Assembly: GCF_008728195.1 (NCBI RefSeq) | Contig: NZ_CP031598.1 | Span: 4,960,001 to 5,024,000 of the forward strand | DNA: 64,000 bases | Direction: 5' to 3' | From: Roseovarius indicus | GTDB lineage: Bacteria > Pseudomonadota > Alphaproteobacteria > Rhodobacterales > Rhodobacteraceae | Shown: piece by piece, positions 1-8,585 of the stretch | How the letters are laid out: every line of letters starts with the position of its first letter | Position numbering within the stretch: position 1 is the stretch's first letter | Made by a program: the position numbers and the translations under genes | The notes under the pieces: model-generated | Databases searched by the model: none | Told to the model about the DNA's origin: nothing | What the model saw: only the letters and a program-made list of their open reading frames with translations

Positions 1-2
1 TC

Positions 3-761
3 GCCGGCATCGGGCGCCACCATTTCGGACATTTCGTCGTCGAGACCCTGATCCGCCTCTGGGCCCTCGGCCCCTACCGGGACGAGCTAGACGGCATCGT
101 CATCGTCCCCAAGGAAGGCATGGATTTCTCCGTCGCCCTCGACCGCCGCTACGGCTCGTTCCTCTCGATGATGTCTGAAGGGTTGCCGGTCCACCTCGCC
201 GAATACCCCACGCGCTATGAAACGCTACTCCTGCCCTCGCCCGGCTTCGGCCCGCTGGGCTGGGTCGCCGGCACCGGGATCTACCGCCGCGAAATCCGCG
301 CCCGCATCGCCCGGCATATCAAGCCCGAGGGGCCGGAAAGGCTCTACATCTCCCGCTCCGCCCTCAAGCAGGAGGAAAAACAGGTCCACGACGAACAGAA
401 GATCGAAGACCTGATGCGCCGCGCCGGCTACGACATCTTCCACCCCCAGGACCACACGATCGAGGAACAGCTCGCCCGCTACATGGCGGCGCGCACCATC
501 GTCGGCGGCGACGGCTCGGCCTTCCACCTGGCGCCCTTCTCGATGCAGCCGGGCAGCCGCGTCGGCCTCATCCAGCGCCGCCACCGCCCCAAGGTGTTCG
601 ACGCCTTCACCGCCCAGATCGAGGCCTTCGCCCAGTCCGAGGTCAGCCTGATACGGCCCGTCCTGCCCAAGACCGACGACACGCCCCACCCCAGCGAAGC
701 CGCCACCCCGATCGACTTCGCCGTGGTCGAGGAGGAGCTCGACAGCGCCGGCTTCCTCTAG
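3..761 (+). CDS. Glycosyltransferase family 61-like protein, 5' partial
   Basis: The frame is open from base 3 with no start in view, so the N-terminus lies outside the window; 252 residues and the stop remain. Near the start of the fragment is GHFVVETLIRLWAL, and at about residues 168-179 is GGDGSAFHLAPF. These resemble the two best-conserved blocks of the GT61/DUF563 family (a G-H-F/W plus acidic block, and a late G-x-D-G-S/A block), which transfers sugars in polysaccharide or glycan synthesis. No membrane segment is visible in the part present. The acceptor and sugar cannot be read from the sequence. The gene is convergent with the EamA transporter downstream. Confidence 0.7.
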   Translation, partial: AGIGRHHFGHFVVETLIRLWALGPYRDELDGIVIVPKEGMDFSVALDRRYGSFLSMMSEGLPVHLAEYPTRYETLLLPSPGFGPLGWVAGTGIYRREIRARIARHIKPEGPERLYISRSALKQEEKQVHDEQKIEDLMRRAGYDIFHPQDHTIEEQLARYMAARTIVGGDGSAFHLAPFSMQPGSRVGLIQRRHRPKVFDAFTAQIEAFAQSEVSLIRPVLPKTDDTPHPSEAATPIDFAVVEEELDSAGFL

Positions 762-796
762 GCGCCTCCACCGCAATCCGAGGCCTCTCACCAACG

Positions 797-886
797 CATT
801 TTCTTGGTAAAAATACCCCCGCCGGAGGCACCGGAAAATCCCATTTTCCGGGCAATTTTCCGCCACGGAAAATTCTCCCGCCTCAG
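797..886. repeat. Paired-hairpin intergenic element, copy A, with ATAC-type motif
   Basis: Two adjacent perfect hairpins fill the convergent gap between the glycosyltransferase and EamA genes. Stem 1 is ccggaaaat/attttccgg (831-839 with 843-851, loop ccc). Stem 2 is aattttccg/cggaaaatt (854-862 with 866-874, loop cca). They are followed by ctcccgcctcag. A motif at 797-823 (cattttcttggtaaaaatac) precedes them. The same architecture recurs at 17147, 28356 and 44583. The convergent setting suggests a two-way transcription terminator; that role is inferred. Confidence 0.7.
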
Positions 887-1770
887 CCTGGATGCTCGTC
901 CTTCAGCAAGAGCACCAGCGCCACCACCGTCATGCCGACGCCCAGCAGCACCATCCCCGGCGGCACCCCCTTGCCCAGCGCCGCCTGCCAGCAGGCCACC
1001 CATGTGGGCGTGAGATAGGTATAGGCCATCACCTTGGCGCTCGGCAGGCGCAGGCTGGCGAATTGCAGCAGCACCGTGGTCAGGGCGGTCGCCAGCAGCG
1101 CCGTGTACCCGATCGTGATCCAGACGATCGGCGGCAGCGTGGCCCAGTCCGTCGTTCTCAGGTCCGGCCACGCGGCCACCGTCAGCAGAAGCGCCGCCCC
1201 CACCAGCGCCCCGAAGGAAAACACCACCGGCTTTTCCCCGCGGTTCAGCAGCCGCACCATCGGCGTATAGACCGCATGCGCCACGCAGCCCCAGAAATAG
1301 ACCATCTCGCCGCGCCCCACGTCGAAGGCAGTGAAATCCTGCCAGCTCGCGTCGAAGATCACCCAGAGCGCGCCCACCGCCCCCACGGTCAGCGCCAGCG
1401 CCATGCGCCCCGTCGTCACCTGCCGAAGAAGCAGGTACCCGAACACCCCCGACAGGATCGGCGTCAGTGTGAACACCGCCGCCGCCGACACCGGCTCGGC
1501 CGTCTTCAGCCCCTCGAACATCAGCACGAAGTACAGCCCCATCGACCCGCCCAGCAGCAGGTAGCGCCACGGGGCCGCGAAAGCCTTGCACGGAATGCCC
1601 GCCACCACATGCGCCGCGATGCCAAGGATCACCGCCGCTGCCAAGAACCGCACCGCGTTGAGAACCGTCGGCGCGATATGGTTCGCCGCCATCGAGCCCA
1701 GTGCGAAAGAGCCGGCGATAAGCATCGAGAAGCAGAGCATCGCAAGATGCCCCTTCATCGCTTCCGTCAT
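883..1770 (-). CDS. EamA/DMT-family transporter
   Basis: This is a 295-residue integral membrane protein of the drug/metabolite transporter superfamily, with about ten hydrophobic helices arranged as two EamA repeats. Helix 1 starts at MKGHLAMLCFSML and a late helix carries the family-like YTYLTPTWVACW. The chosen start has GGAGG four bases upstream and overlaps the stop of the upstream LysR gene (ATGA-type overlap), so it is the last gene of a methyltransferase-LysR-EamA operon. It probably exports a small metabolite under control of its LysR neighbour. The substrate cannot be assigned from sequence. Confidence 0.85.
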   Translation of the reverse strand: MTEAMKGHLAMLCFSMLIAGSFALGSMAANHIAPTVLNAVRFLAAAVILGIAAHVVAGIPCKAFAAPWRYLLLGGSMGLYFVLMFEGLKTAEPVSAAAVFTLTPILSGVFGYLLLRQVTTGRMALALTVGAVGALWVIFDASWQDFTAFDVGRGEMVYFWGCVAHAVYTPMVRLLNRGEKPVVFSFGALVGAALLLTVAAWPDLRTTDWATLPPIVWITIGYTALLATALTTVLLQFASLRLPSAKVMAYTYLTPTWVACWQAALGKGVPPGMVLLGVGMTVVALVLLLKDEHPG

Positions 1771-2654
1771 AGATCCTCCCAGGCCCGGGCCCGGTCTTTC
1801 AGGAAGGCAAGGAACGACTGCACCTTCGTCGTCCGGTGCAGGTCCATGTGCGTCACCAGCCACAAGGGCGCCGACCATTCCTCGCGCGGCTCGGTCACCT
1901 CGATCAGCCCGCCGATCTCGGCCGCCTGCAGCCTCGACATGAACCCGATCCCGGCGCCTTCCCGGATCGCCCGCCGCATCGCGTGCACGTCGCCGGTGCG
2001 GAAGGTGATGCACGATTCCGGCACCGTCTCGCGCAACCACTTGGCGAAGGGCGCCCGCGACTTGGGGTCGTCGGCGCTGACGAAGGAATGCTTGTGGTAG
2101 TCGCTCACATCAGACGGAAGCCCGCGCTTTTCGGCATAATCCTCGCTGGCGAACAGGGTGATCCGCTGCTTGTGGAAGGGCTGCACCACGTTGTCCGGCT
2201 GATCGGGCGGGCTGCCGGCGCGCACCGCCACATGGGCCTCGCCATATTCCAGCCGAAAAAGCCGCTCGCCGGTCAGGAACCGCACCACGATCTCCGGATG
2301 CTCCTTCTGGAAATCCGCCAGCACCGGCACCAGCAGGTGGCTCAGCCCGCCCAGCGTCGTGACCACCAATTCGCCCGACACGTCGTTGCCGCGCCCCTTT
2401 ATGCGGCCGGCCAGCTGGCTGAACTGGTCATCCGTCGCCTGCGCCACGCGCAACAGATCCTCGCCCGCTTCCGTGGGGGTGTAGCCCCGCGCATGCCGCT
2501 GGAACAGCTTCACGCCCAGCCGTTCCTCCAGGGCATCGATATGCCGGATCACGGTGGCATGGTGCACGCCAAGCACTTCGGCCGCGCCGCTTACCGTCCC
2601 GATCCGGGCGACGTTATACGCCGTCCGGATTTCATCCCAGTTGTCCATCGGCAT
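1767..2654 (-). CDS. LysR-family transcriptional regulator
   Basis: A DNA-binding regulator of about 295 residues. The N-terminal winged helix-turn-helix covers residues 5-65, with the AAEVLGVHHATVIRHIDALE recognition region. A LysR substrate-binding domain of two alpha/beta lobes follows, containing GAGIGFMS at about residue 235. ATG 2654 is seven bases after GGAGG; a GTG one codon earlier and an ATG two codons later (2648) are alternatives. It sits between a methyltransferase and an EamA transporter on the same strand, with overlaps on both sides. The usual LysR arrangement is divergent, so control of its own operon is an inference. Confidence 0.88.
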   Translation of the reverse strand: MPMDNWDEIRTAYNVARIGTVSGAAEVLGVHHATVIRHIDALEERLGVKLFQRHARGYTPTEAGEDLLRVAQATDDQFSQLAGRIKGRGNDVSGELVVTTLGGLSHLLVPVLADFQKEHPEIVVRFLTGERLFRLEYGEAHVAVRAGSPPDQPDNVVQPFHKQRITLFASEDYAEKRGLPSDVSDYHKHSFVSADDPKSRAPFAKWLRETVPESCITFRTGDVHAMRRAIREGAGIGFMSRLQAAEIGGLIEVTEPREEWSAPLWLVTHMDLHRTTKVQSFLAFLKDRARAWEDL

Positions 2655-2657
2655 CAC

Positions 2658-3401
2658 TCATCCTCCGGGTCTCGCCGCGCGCGCGGCAGGTTTGCGCCAT
2701 TCCATCATCAGCAGGTAGGGCGCGCGGTTATAGCGCTCGGCCTCTGCCCCGCCCTCTGCCTTCGGCTCGTCGAAATGCACCAGCTCCAGCCCGAGCCCCA
2801 GCAGCGTTTGCATGTACCACGCCAGCGGCCTGTGCCAGTTGAGGATCGACATGCCCTTCCACGCGCCGCGAAAGGCATGTTCCTCGAAATACCGGTCGAC
2901 CACCATGCTGGCCGCGCCCTCGTCGTCGCGAGACCAGCCATCGGCCTTGGTCTGCGCCGCGGTCAGCCAGCCCTGCAGGTTCGCGATCAGCAGGCGCCCG
3001 CCGGGGCACAGCACCCGCACCATCTCGGAAAGCCCGGCCCACGCGTCCGGAATGTCGATCAACGTCAGATAGCTCACCACGAGATCGAAAGCCCCATCGT
3101 CGAACGGCATGTCCTCGGCCCGGCCTTCGACAAATTCCGCAGCGCCGCGCTCCCGCGCAACGTCCAGCAGCGCCCGCGTCGGGTCGAGACCCGTCACCTC
3201 GGGCACCTGCGCCGCCATCATCCGACAGAACCGCCCCTCGCCGCAGCCTACGTCAAGCGCCCGTGTCGCACCACGGGTCCGGGCCAGCATGGGCGCGTCG
3301 AGTACATGCGTGCGGCTGAAATCACCGTCCCGGCCCATCAGGGCCAGCCAGGCCCCGGCAGACCGATTCCAGCCCTCATCCATGTCGTCCCTGCCATTCA
3401 T
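2658..3401 (-). CDS. Class I SAM-dependent methyltransferase
   Basis: The 247-residue protein has a Rossmann-type SAM-binding fold. Motif I is LDVGCGEGRF at about residues 48-57, followed by GLDPTRALLD (acidic residue contacting SAM), EDMPFDDGAFDLVVS (motif IV region) and VLCPGGRLLI (post-motif). It belongs to the UbiE/BioC-like methyltransferase_11 group. The substrate is not indicated. It is the first gene of the minus-strand operon with the LysR regulator and EamA transporter, and is divergent from the azoreductase across about 100 bases. An alternative start at the internal MDEGW is possible. Confidence 0.85.
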   Translation of the reverse strand: MNGRDDMDEGWNRSAGAWLALMGRDGDFSRTHVLDAPMLARTRGATRALDVGCGEGRFCRMMAAQVPEVTGLDPTRALLDVARERGAAEFVEGRAEDMPFDDGAFDLVVSYLTLIDIPDAWAGLSEMVRVLCPGGRLLIANLQGWLTAAQTKADGWSRDDEGAASMVVDRYFEEHAFRGAWKGMSILNWHRPLAWYMQTLLGLGLELVHFDEPKAEGGAEAERYNRAPYLLMMEWRKPAARAARPGG

Positions 3402-3502
3402 GTGCGAATATCAACATAGCCTGTCTCGTACCTATCGTTGCGTTCGCAATGGCACAAGCCAATCTTGTCGCCAATCACAACACACGCCAAGGACACCACC
3501 CC

Positions 3503-4093
3503 ATGACCAACACCATCCTGCACATCGATTCCTCCGCCCGCCACACCGATTCCGTCAGCCGCGATCTCTCGGCGCGCATCGTCGCCGATCACCCCGGCGC
3601 CCGTGTCATCACCCGCGACCTCGCCGAGACGCCCCTGCCGCACGTCACCGAAGACTGGGTCGCGGCCAACTTCACCCCTGCCGACACCCGCACCCCGGCG
3701 CAACAGGCCGTGCTCGCCCAATCCGACGCGCTGGTGGCCGAGCTGAAAGAAGCCGACACCGTCGTCATCGGCCTGCCGATCTACAACTTCAGCGTCCCCG
3801 CCGCCCTCAAGGCCTGGATCGACCTCGTCGGTCGCGTCGGCCTGACCTTCAAATACACCGAACAAGGCCCCGTCGGCCTGCTCACCGGCAAACGGGTCAT
3901 CGTCGCGCTGGCCTCCGGCGGAACCGAGGTCGGCTCGGAAATCGATCATGCCACGCCCTACCTGCGCTTCATCCTCGGGTTCATGGGCATCACCGACGTC
4001 ACCGTGGTCGCCGCCGACCGGCTGGGCATCGACCCCGAGGCCAGCATGTCCAAGGCGCTCGAGCAGGTTGCCGCGCTGCGCGAAGCGGCCTGA
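3503..4093 (+). CDS. azoR: FMN-dependent NADH:quinone/azo reductase
   Basis: A 196-residue flavodoxin-like oxidoreductase of the AzoR family, which uses FMN and NADH to reduce quinones by two electrons and to cleave azo compounds in the cytoplasm. Visible family features are the N-terminal phosphate loop HIDSSARHTDSVSRDL, the flavin-binding stretch PIYNFSVPAALKAWIDLVGR (about residues 92-111) and the later ASGGTEVGSEIDH. The start at MTNTILHIDSS fits the family; the frame is open further upstream but does not look coding. It is divergent from the methyltransferase operon and stands alone. Confidence 0.9.
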   Translation: MTNTILHIDSSARHTDSVSRDLSARIVADHPGARVITRDLAETPLPHVTEDWVAANFTPADTRTPAQQAVLAQSDALVAELKEADTVVIGLPIYNFSVPAALKAWIDLVGRVGLTFKYTEQGPVGLLTGKRVIVALASGGTEVGSEIDHATPYLRFILGFMGITDVTVVAADRLGIDPEASMSKALEQVAALREAA

Positions 4094-4206
4094 TCCGCCA
4101 CTTATTTTGGCAATCCGCCGCCCGTCACGACGCGGGCGGCGGGTTTTCCCGGCATATCTTCCGGTTTTCGCGTATCCTCGGTCACAGGGGCTTGTCGGGG
4201 AAACCG

Positions 4207-4707
4207 ATGAAGATACGCAGAAACACGCCAGAACTGCTCGTCGCCGAACGGGTGCCGGTCCTGCTCGCCCTGGGGCTCTTCGCCTTCATCATGGCCTTCG
4301 TCACCCCGGGCGTCGTTCTCTTTTTCGCAGGCGAATGGATGGGGCTCGCGTTCGGCACGCTGGGCGGCGGCCTGGGATTCGCGGCAATGTGCGTTTTCGT
4401 CGAACGGCTTCAGGTCACCCTCGATGCGGCCCGCCGGACCATCACGATCCGCCGCCGCACCATGCTCAGCCACCGCGAAATCATCCTGCCCCTCGTAGAA
4501 CTCGTCCGCGCCACCACGGAATGCACCGGCAGCTCTGGCAAATCCCGCCAGCGCCTCTTCCGCCCGGCGCTGGTGCTCGACGACGGCACCGGCGAGGGCG
4601 AGATCCTGCACCCGATCACCGATGTCTTCTCTTCGGGCACCGGCGCCGCACGCCTGGTCGCCGCCATCAACGACTGGCTCGGCACCGCCCGGCATCAGCC
4701 AGCGTGA
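4207..4707 (+). CDS. Small membrane protein of unknown function
   Basis: A 166-residue protein that I do not recognise. Two hydrophobic helices (about residues 17-36 and 42-60) are joined by a short loop. A cytoplasmic-looking, basic then mixed C-terminal domain follows, containing RRTITIRRRTMLSHREI. The architecture (two membrane helices plus a beta-rich tail with a repeated RRT-type strand) resembles small PH-like membrane proteins, but this is only a resemblance. It starts at an ATG after ggggaaaccg and lies between azoR and a minus-strand glycosyltransferase. Confidence 0.65.
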   Translation: MKIRRNTPELLVAERVPVLLALGLFAFIMAFVTPGVVLFFAGEWMGLAFGTLGGGLGFAAMCVFVERLQVTLDAARRTITIRRRTMLSHREIILPLVELVRATTECTGSSGKSRQRLFRPALVLDDGTGEGEILHPITDVFSSGTGAARLVAAINDWLGTARHQPA

Positions 4708-4710
4708 CCC

Positions 4711-5460
4711 TCAGCCCGGCCGCCACGGCGTGTCGTCGCCCGCGCGCGTCCACTCCTCGGCCAGCGCCTGCCGCTCCAGCACCCGAAGCGTATCAAGGTC
4801 GCGCACCCGCCCGCCCTGATCCCGCAAATGCTGCAACAAACGATGCGAATGCACGATCGTCGGCACCGCATCCATCGGCTCCCACGCATCAAGCTCGGTC
4901 ACCCGCCGCAGGTTGAACTCCGGCGGCAGCACGTAAAACCGCAAGCCGCTCTCCCATAGCAGGTCTTTCAGGACCACCTGGTCGCGCTCCAGCCCCGCCG
5001 CCGCATAGGCCCGCTTCCATTCCCCGAAGAACGTCGCCATCTCCGCATCGTTCCGATACAGCATCACGCCCGAATTGAACTGCGGAAAGGCATAGGGCGT
5101 CTCATGCGCATGCCCCGCCCGGATCAGCTCCGACCGGCGCCGCACGTCATGCGCCAGCGACAGCGGAAACCGCTCGGCCAGCTCGAACAGGTCGCCCAGC
5201 GCCGAGATCACCAGCACGTCGCAATCGAGAAACAGCACCCGCTCGAACCGCGCCAGCGGCAGGCAGTCGATCTTCACGCGCGGATGCGTCGAGGGCACGG
5301 CATGCACCCGGTCAAACATCTCCAGCCCCGGCGCGCCCGGATCATCGGTGAACAGATCCACAGGCAACCCCGGATTGGTCAGGCGCAAACTCTCGGCGGC
5401 CTGCACCGCCAGTTCGATATAGCCGGGCCCCGTGGCCACGAAAACAACGCCATCCCGCAT
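4711..5460 (-). CDS. GT8-like nucleotide-diphospho-sugar transferase
   Basis: A 249-residue predicted GT-A glycosyltransferase. It opens with GVVFVATGPGYIELAVQAAE and carries a DxD metal/nucleotide-sugar motif in FLDCDVLV at about residues 73-80. FNSGVMLYRN, typical of GT8/nucleotide-diphospho-sugar transferases, follows, then a late HSH. No membrane segment or signal peptide is visible, so it is probably cytoplasmic or membrane-associated. The start MRDGVV was chosen because the frame upstream looks non-coding. It is convergent with the small membrane protein and divergent from ffh. Confidence 0.75.
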   Translation of the reverse strand: MRDGVVFVATGPGYIELAVQAAESLRLTNPGLPVDLFTDDPGAPGLEMFDRVHAVPSTHPRVKIDCLPLARFERVLFLDCDVLVISALGDLFELAERFPLSLAHDVRRRSELIRAGHAHETPYAFPQFNSGVMLYRNDAEMATFFGEWKRAYAAAGLERDQVVLKDLLWESGLRFYVLPPEFNLRRVTELDAWEPMDAVPTIVHSHRLLQHLRDQGGRVRDLDTLRVLERQALAEEWTRAGDDTPWRPG

Positions 5461-5689
5461 CGTCCGTCCCTTTCCCCCAAGGCCAGACCTAGCACGGATC
5501 GCTTGACTCCCAACGGCTTTCGGCTTAACCGACCCCAAATTTCCGGAAGTCCCTATCGCTTCCGGTCCCATGGGCCATGCCCGGGATCGCCCCCCACCAG
5601 CGAGTTTCGCCCGTGGGGGCGTTTATGATTTGAACCGCCTCTCTTATGTTCAGGGGGCATGACAGAAACCGGCGAAGGAGGCCGCAGGC
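5461..5689. promoter_or_regulatory. Divergent promoter region upstream of ffh with two hairpins
   Basis: This 229-base non-coding region separates the minus-strand glycosyltransferase from ffh. It holds a perfect hairpin ccggaag/cttccgg (5543-5549 with 5559-5565) and a second, C-rich/G-rich stem cccccac/gtggggg (5591-5597 with 5613-5619). Neither is followed by a T-run on the ffh strand. An RBS gaaggagg precedes the ffh start. No 4.5S/SRP RNA consensus was found here. Confidence 0.45.
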
Positions 5690-7201
5690 ATGTTTGAAAA
5701 TCTATCAGAACGCCTATCCGGCGTCCTCGACCGCCTGACGAAACAGGGCGCGCTTTCCGAAGACGACGTCAAGACGGCCCTGCGCGAAGTCCGCGTCGCG
5801 CTGCTCGAGGCCGACGTCTCGCTCCCCGTCGCGCGCGACTTCATCAAGAAGGTCCAGGATCAGGCCACCGGCCAGGCCGTGACGAAATCCGTCACCCCCG
5901 GTCAGCAGGTCGTCAAGATCGTCCACGACGCGCTGGTCGACACGCTGACCGGCGAAGGCGACCCCGGCGCGCTCAAGATCGACAACGCCCCCGCCCCGAT
6001 CCTGATGGTCGGCCTGCAGGGCTCCGGTAAAACCACCACCACCGCCAAGCTCGCCAAGCGCCTCAAGGAACGCGACGGCAAGCGCGTGCTCATGGCCTCG
6101 CTCGACGTCAACCGCCCGGCCGCCATGGAACAGCTCCAGATCCTCGGCCAGCAGGTCGGCGTCGACACCCTGCCCATCGTCAAGGGCGAAGACCCGGTCA
6201 CCATCGCCAAGCGCGCCAAGACGCAGGCCTCCCTCGGCGGCTACGACGTCTACATGCTCGACACCGCCGGCCGCCTCCATATCGACGCGGAACTCATCCA
6301 GCAGGCGGCAGACGTCCGCGACGTCGCCAACCCGCGCGAAACCCTGCTCGTGGTCGACGGCCTGACCGGTCAGGATGCCGTCAACGTCGCCACCGAATTC
6401 GACGACAAGATCGGTGTCTCCGGCGTCGTCCTCACCCGGATGGATGGCGACGGCCGCGGCGGCGCCGCGCTGTCGATGCGCGCCATCACCGGCAAGCCCA
6501 TCCGCTTCGTCGGCACGGGCGAGAAGATGGACGCCATCGAAACCTTCGAGCCCGAGCGCATCGCCGGCCGCATCCTCGGCATGGGCGACATCGTCAGCCT
6601 CGTCGAAAAGGCCCAGCAGACCATCGAGGCCGAACAGGCCGAGCGCATGATGAAGCGCTTCCAGAAGGGTCAGTTCAACATGAACGACCTGAAGATGCAG
6701 CTCGAGCAGATGCAGAAGATGGGCGGCATGGAAGGCATGATGGGCATGATGCCCGGCATGGGCAAGATGGCGAAACAGATGGAAGGCGCCGGCATCGACG
6801 ACAAGATGCTCGCCCACCAGATCGCCCTCATCCAGTCCATGACCAAGAAGGAACGCGCCAATCCCAAGATCCTCCAGGCCTCCCGCAAGAAGCGCATCGC
6901 GGCGGGCGCCGGCATGGAAGTCTCCGAGCTCAACAAGCTGCTCAAGATGCAGCGGCAGATGGGCGACATGATGAAGAAGATGGGCAAGATGGGCAAAGGC
7001 GGCATGCTGAAACAGGCCATGAAAGGCATGTTCGGCAAGGGCGGCCCCTCGCCCGAAGACATGCAGGGCATGGACCCCAAGGCCATCGAACAGGCGGCCA
7101 AGCAGATGGGCTCGGGCCGCGGCATGCCCGGCGGCTTCCCCGGCATGGGCGGCGGCCAGTCCCTGCCCCCGGGCCTCAGCGGATTCGGTAAGAAGAAATG
7201 A
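5690..7201 (+). CDS. ffh: Signal recognition particle protein Ffh
   Basis: This 503-residue SRP54 GTPase binds 4.5S RNA and signal sequences of nascent membrane proteins and hands them to the receptor FtsY. The N-domain is residues 1-95. The G-domain shows GLQGSGKTTT (108-117), DTAGR (191-195) and TRMDGDGRGG (249-258). The methionine-rich M-domain from about 330 has many Met-Gly repeats (GGMEGMMGMMPGMGKM) and a Gly/Met tail. The length is slightly above E. coli Ffh because of that tail. The last codon overlaps the start of the next gene (ATGA), so translation of the YeeE-like gene is probably coupled. Confidence 0.97.
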   Translation: MFENLSERLSGVLDRLTKQGALSEDDVKTALREVRVALLEADVSLPVARDFIKKVQDQATGQAVTKSVTPGQQVVKIVHDALVDTLTGEGDPGALKIDNAPAPILMVGLQGSGKTTTTAKLAKRLKERDGKRVLMASLDVNRPAAMEQLQILGQQVGVDTLPIVKGEDPVTIAKRAKTQASLGGYDVYMLDTAGRLHIDAELIQQAADVRDVANPRETLLVVDGLTGQDAVNVATEFDDKIGVSGVVLTRMDGDGRGGAALSMRAITGKPIRFVGTGEKMDAIETFEPERIAGRILGMGDIVSLVEKAQQTIEAEQAERMMKRFQKGQFNMNDLKMQLEQMQKMGGMEGMMGMMPGMGKMAKQMEGAGIDDKMLAHQIALIQSMTKKERANPKILQASRKKRIAAGAGMEVSELNKLLKMQRQMGDMMKKMGKMGKGGMLKQAMKGMFGKGGPSPEDMQGMDPKAIEQAAKQMGSGRGMPGGFPGMGGGQSLPPGLSGFGKKK

Positions 7202-7626
7202 TCCAGCCCGACTGGATATCCGGCCTGATCGGTGGCCTGATGATCGGCAGCGCGGCGGCGCTGTTCCTGCTGGTCAACGGCCGGATCATGGGCGCCAGCG
7301 GCCTGATCGGCGGCGTGGTCGATGGCTCCGGCTGGTCGAACCTGATCGAAAGGCTGGCCTTCCTCGCCGGTCTCGTCGGCGTGCCCGCCCTGATCGCCCT
7401 GGCCACCACCCGGCCCGACACCCACCTCACCGGCAACCTTCTCATCGTCGCCATCGCCGGCCTCGCCGTCGGCATCGGCACGCGCATGGCCAATGGCTGC
7501 ACCTCGGGACACGGCGTCTGCGGCATCTCGCGCCTCTCGCCGCGCGGCATCGTCGCCACGCTGGTCTATCTCGGCGTCGGCGCCGCCACCATGCTGATCG
7601 CCCGCCACCTGCTGGGGGTGATCTGA
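7198..7626 (+). CDS. YeeE/YedE-family sulfur-compound transporter half (N-terminal type)
   Basis: A 142-residue membrane protein with about four helices, matching the short YeeE/YedE (PmpA-like) half-transporters implicated in uptake of thiosulfate or related sulfur compounds. The conserved motif GTRMANGCTSGHGVCG lies at about residues 93-108; its cysteines are the family's likely sulfur-relay residues. The next gene encodes the complementary half, so the two probably work as one split YeeE unit. The start overlaps the ffh stop. The link to ffh is one of position only. Confidence 0.85.
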   Translation: MIQPDWISGLIGGLMIGSAAALFLLVNGRIMGASGLIGGVVDGSGWSNLIERLAFLAGLVGVPALIALATTRPDTHLTGNLLIVAIAGLAVGIGTRMANGCTSGHGVCGISRLSPRGIVATLVYLGVGAATMLIARHLLGVI

Positions 7627-8061
7627 ATGCGCGCGCTCTTCGCCTTCCTCGCCGGCGGCCTCTTCGGGGCCGGTCTGCTGGTCTCGGGCATGACCGACAC
7701 CACCAAGGTGCAGGGCTGGCTCGACATCTTCGGCGCGTGGGATCCCACGCTCGCCTTCGTCCTGGGCGGGGCCATCCTCCCGATGGCCATCGCCTGGCGC
7801 GTCGCCGCCCATCGCCAGTCGGCCACCCTCGGCACGCCCATCCCGCCTAAACCCGGCGTGAAGCTCGACACGCGCCTCATTACCGGCTCGGCCCTCTTCG
7901 GCGTCGGCTGGGCCCTCGCCGGCCTCTGCCCCGGCCCGGCCATGGCGTCGCTCTCCTACGGCGGCACGCAGGGCATCATCTTTCTGCTCTCCATGATCGC
8001 CGGCATGATCGTCTGGCGCGCCATCGACATCGCCCTTTCCAACCGGGGGAAAGCGGCATGA
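7627..8061 (+). CDS. DUF6691/YeeE-family sulfur-compound transporter half (C-terminal type)
   Basis: A 144-residue membrane protein with four hydrophobic helices and the second YeeE signature GWALAGLCPGPA at about residues 97-108, including the conserved cysteine. It starts immediately after the stop of the preceding YeeE half (no gap), which supports a co-translated two-subunit transporter (PmpA/PmpB-like). The early GLLVSGMTDTTKVQGWLD is also family-like. The exact substrate is not shown by the sequence; thiosulfate or another sulfur species is inferred from the family. Its stop overlaps the first GNAT gene. Confidence 0.85.
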   Translation: MRALFAFLAGGLFGAGLLVSGMTDTTKVQGWLDIFGAWDPTLAFVLGGAILPMAIAWRVAAHRQSATLGTPIPPKPGVKLDTRLITGSALFGVGWALAGLCPGPAMASLSYGGTQGIIFLLSMIAGMIVWRAIDIALSNRGKAA

Positions 8062-8585
8062 CCCAGACCGTGCTGATCCCCCGCCTCGAAACCGCCCGCC
8101 TGATCCTCCGCGCCCCGCGTGTCGAGGAATTCGAGGCCTATTGCACCCTCGTCGCCAGCGACCGCGCCGCGCACATGTTCCAGCTCGACCGCCCCGCCGC
8201 GTGGAAGGAATTCGCCGCCGAGCTGGGCCACTGGCCGCTCTTCGGCTACGGGCCCTGGCATGTCGAGCGCCGCACCGACGGCGCCCTTGTCGGCGCGGTC
8301 AGCATCCTCAACCACGACACCTACCCGGAAACCGAGATCGGCTGGCACCTCTACGACGGGCACGAGGGCCACGGCTACGCCTTCGAGGCCGCCACCGCCG
8401 CCCGCGACTGGGCCTTCACCGAACGCGGCCTGCCCACGCTGGTCAGCTATATCGACCCGGCCAACACCCGCTCCATCGCGCTGGCCGAACGCCTTGGCGC
8501 AACCCTCGACCGCGACGCGCCCGGCGAAGACGCAACCGACCTCGTCTACCGCCATGCCCGCCCGGCGGAAAGAGCCGCGCAATGA
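8058..8585 (+). CDS. GNAT acetyltransferase 1 of 4 (RimJ/RimL type)
   Basis: A 175-residue N-acetyltransferase. It has the RimJ-like opening IPRLETARLILRAP, the strand EIGWHLYDGHEGHGYAFEA with the acetyl-CoA pyrophosphate loop at about residues 90-110, and the family ending YIDPANTRSIALAERLGA. It is the first of four adjacent paralogues sharing the LET.RL.LR opening, G.W..YG followed by a glycine-rich loop, and N.RS..LAERLG. It overlaps both neighbours by about 4 bases. Substrates are unknown; such proteins acetylate protein N-termini, antibiotics or small amines. Confidence 0.88.
   Translation: MTQTVLIPRLETARLILRAPRVEEFEAYCTLVASDRAAHMFQLDRPAAWKEFAAELGHWPLFGYGPWHVERRTDGALVGAVSILNHDTYPETEIGWHLYDGHEGHGYAFEAATAARDWAFTERGLPTLVSYIDPANTRSIALAERLGATLDRDAPGEDATDLVYRHARPAERAAQ

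Noticed and set aside
5461..5689. Possible 4.5S/SRP RNA gene upstream of ffh
   Set aside because: The conserved SRP RNA core was not found on either strand.
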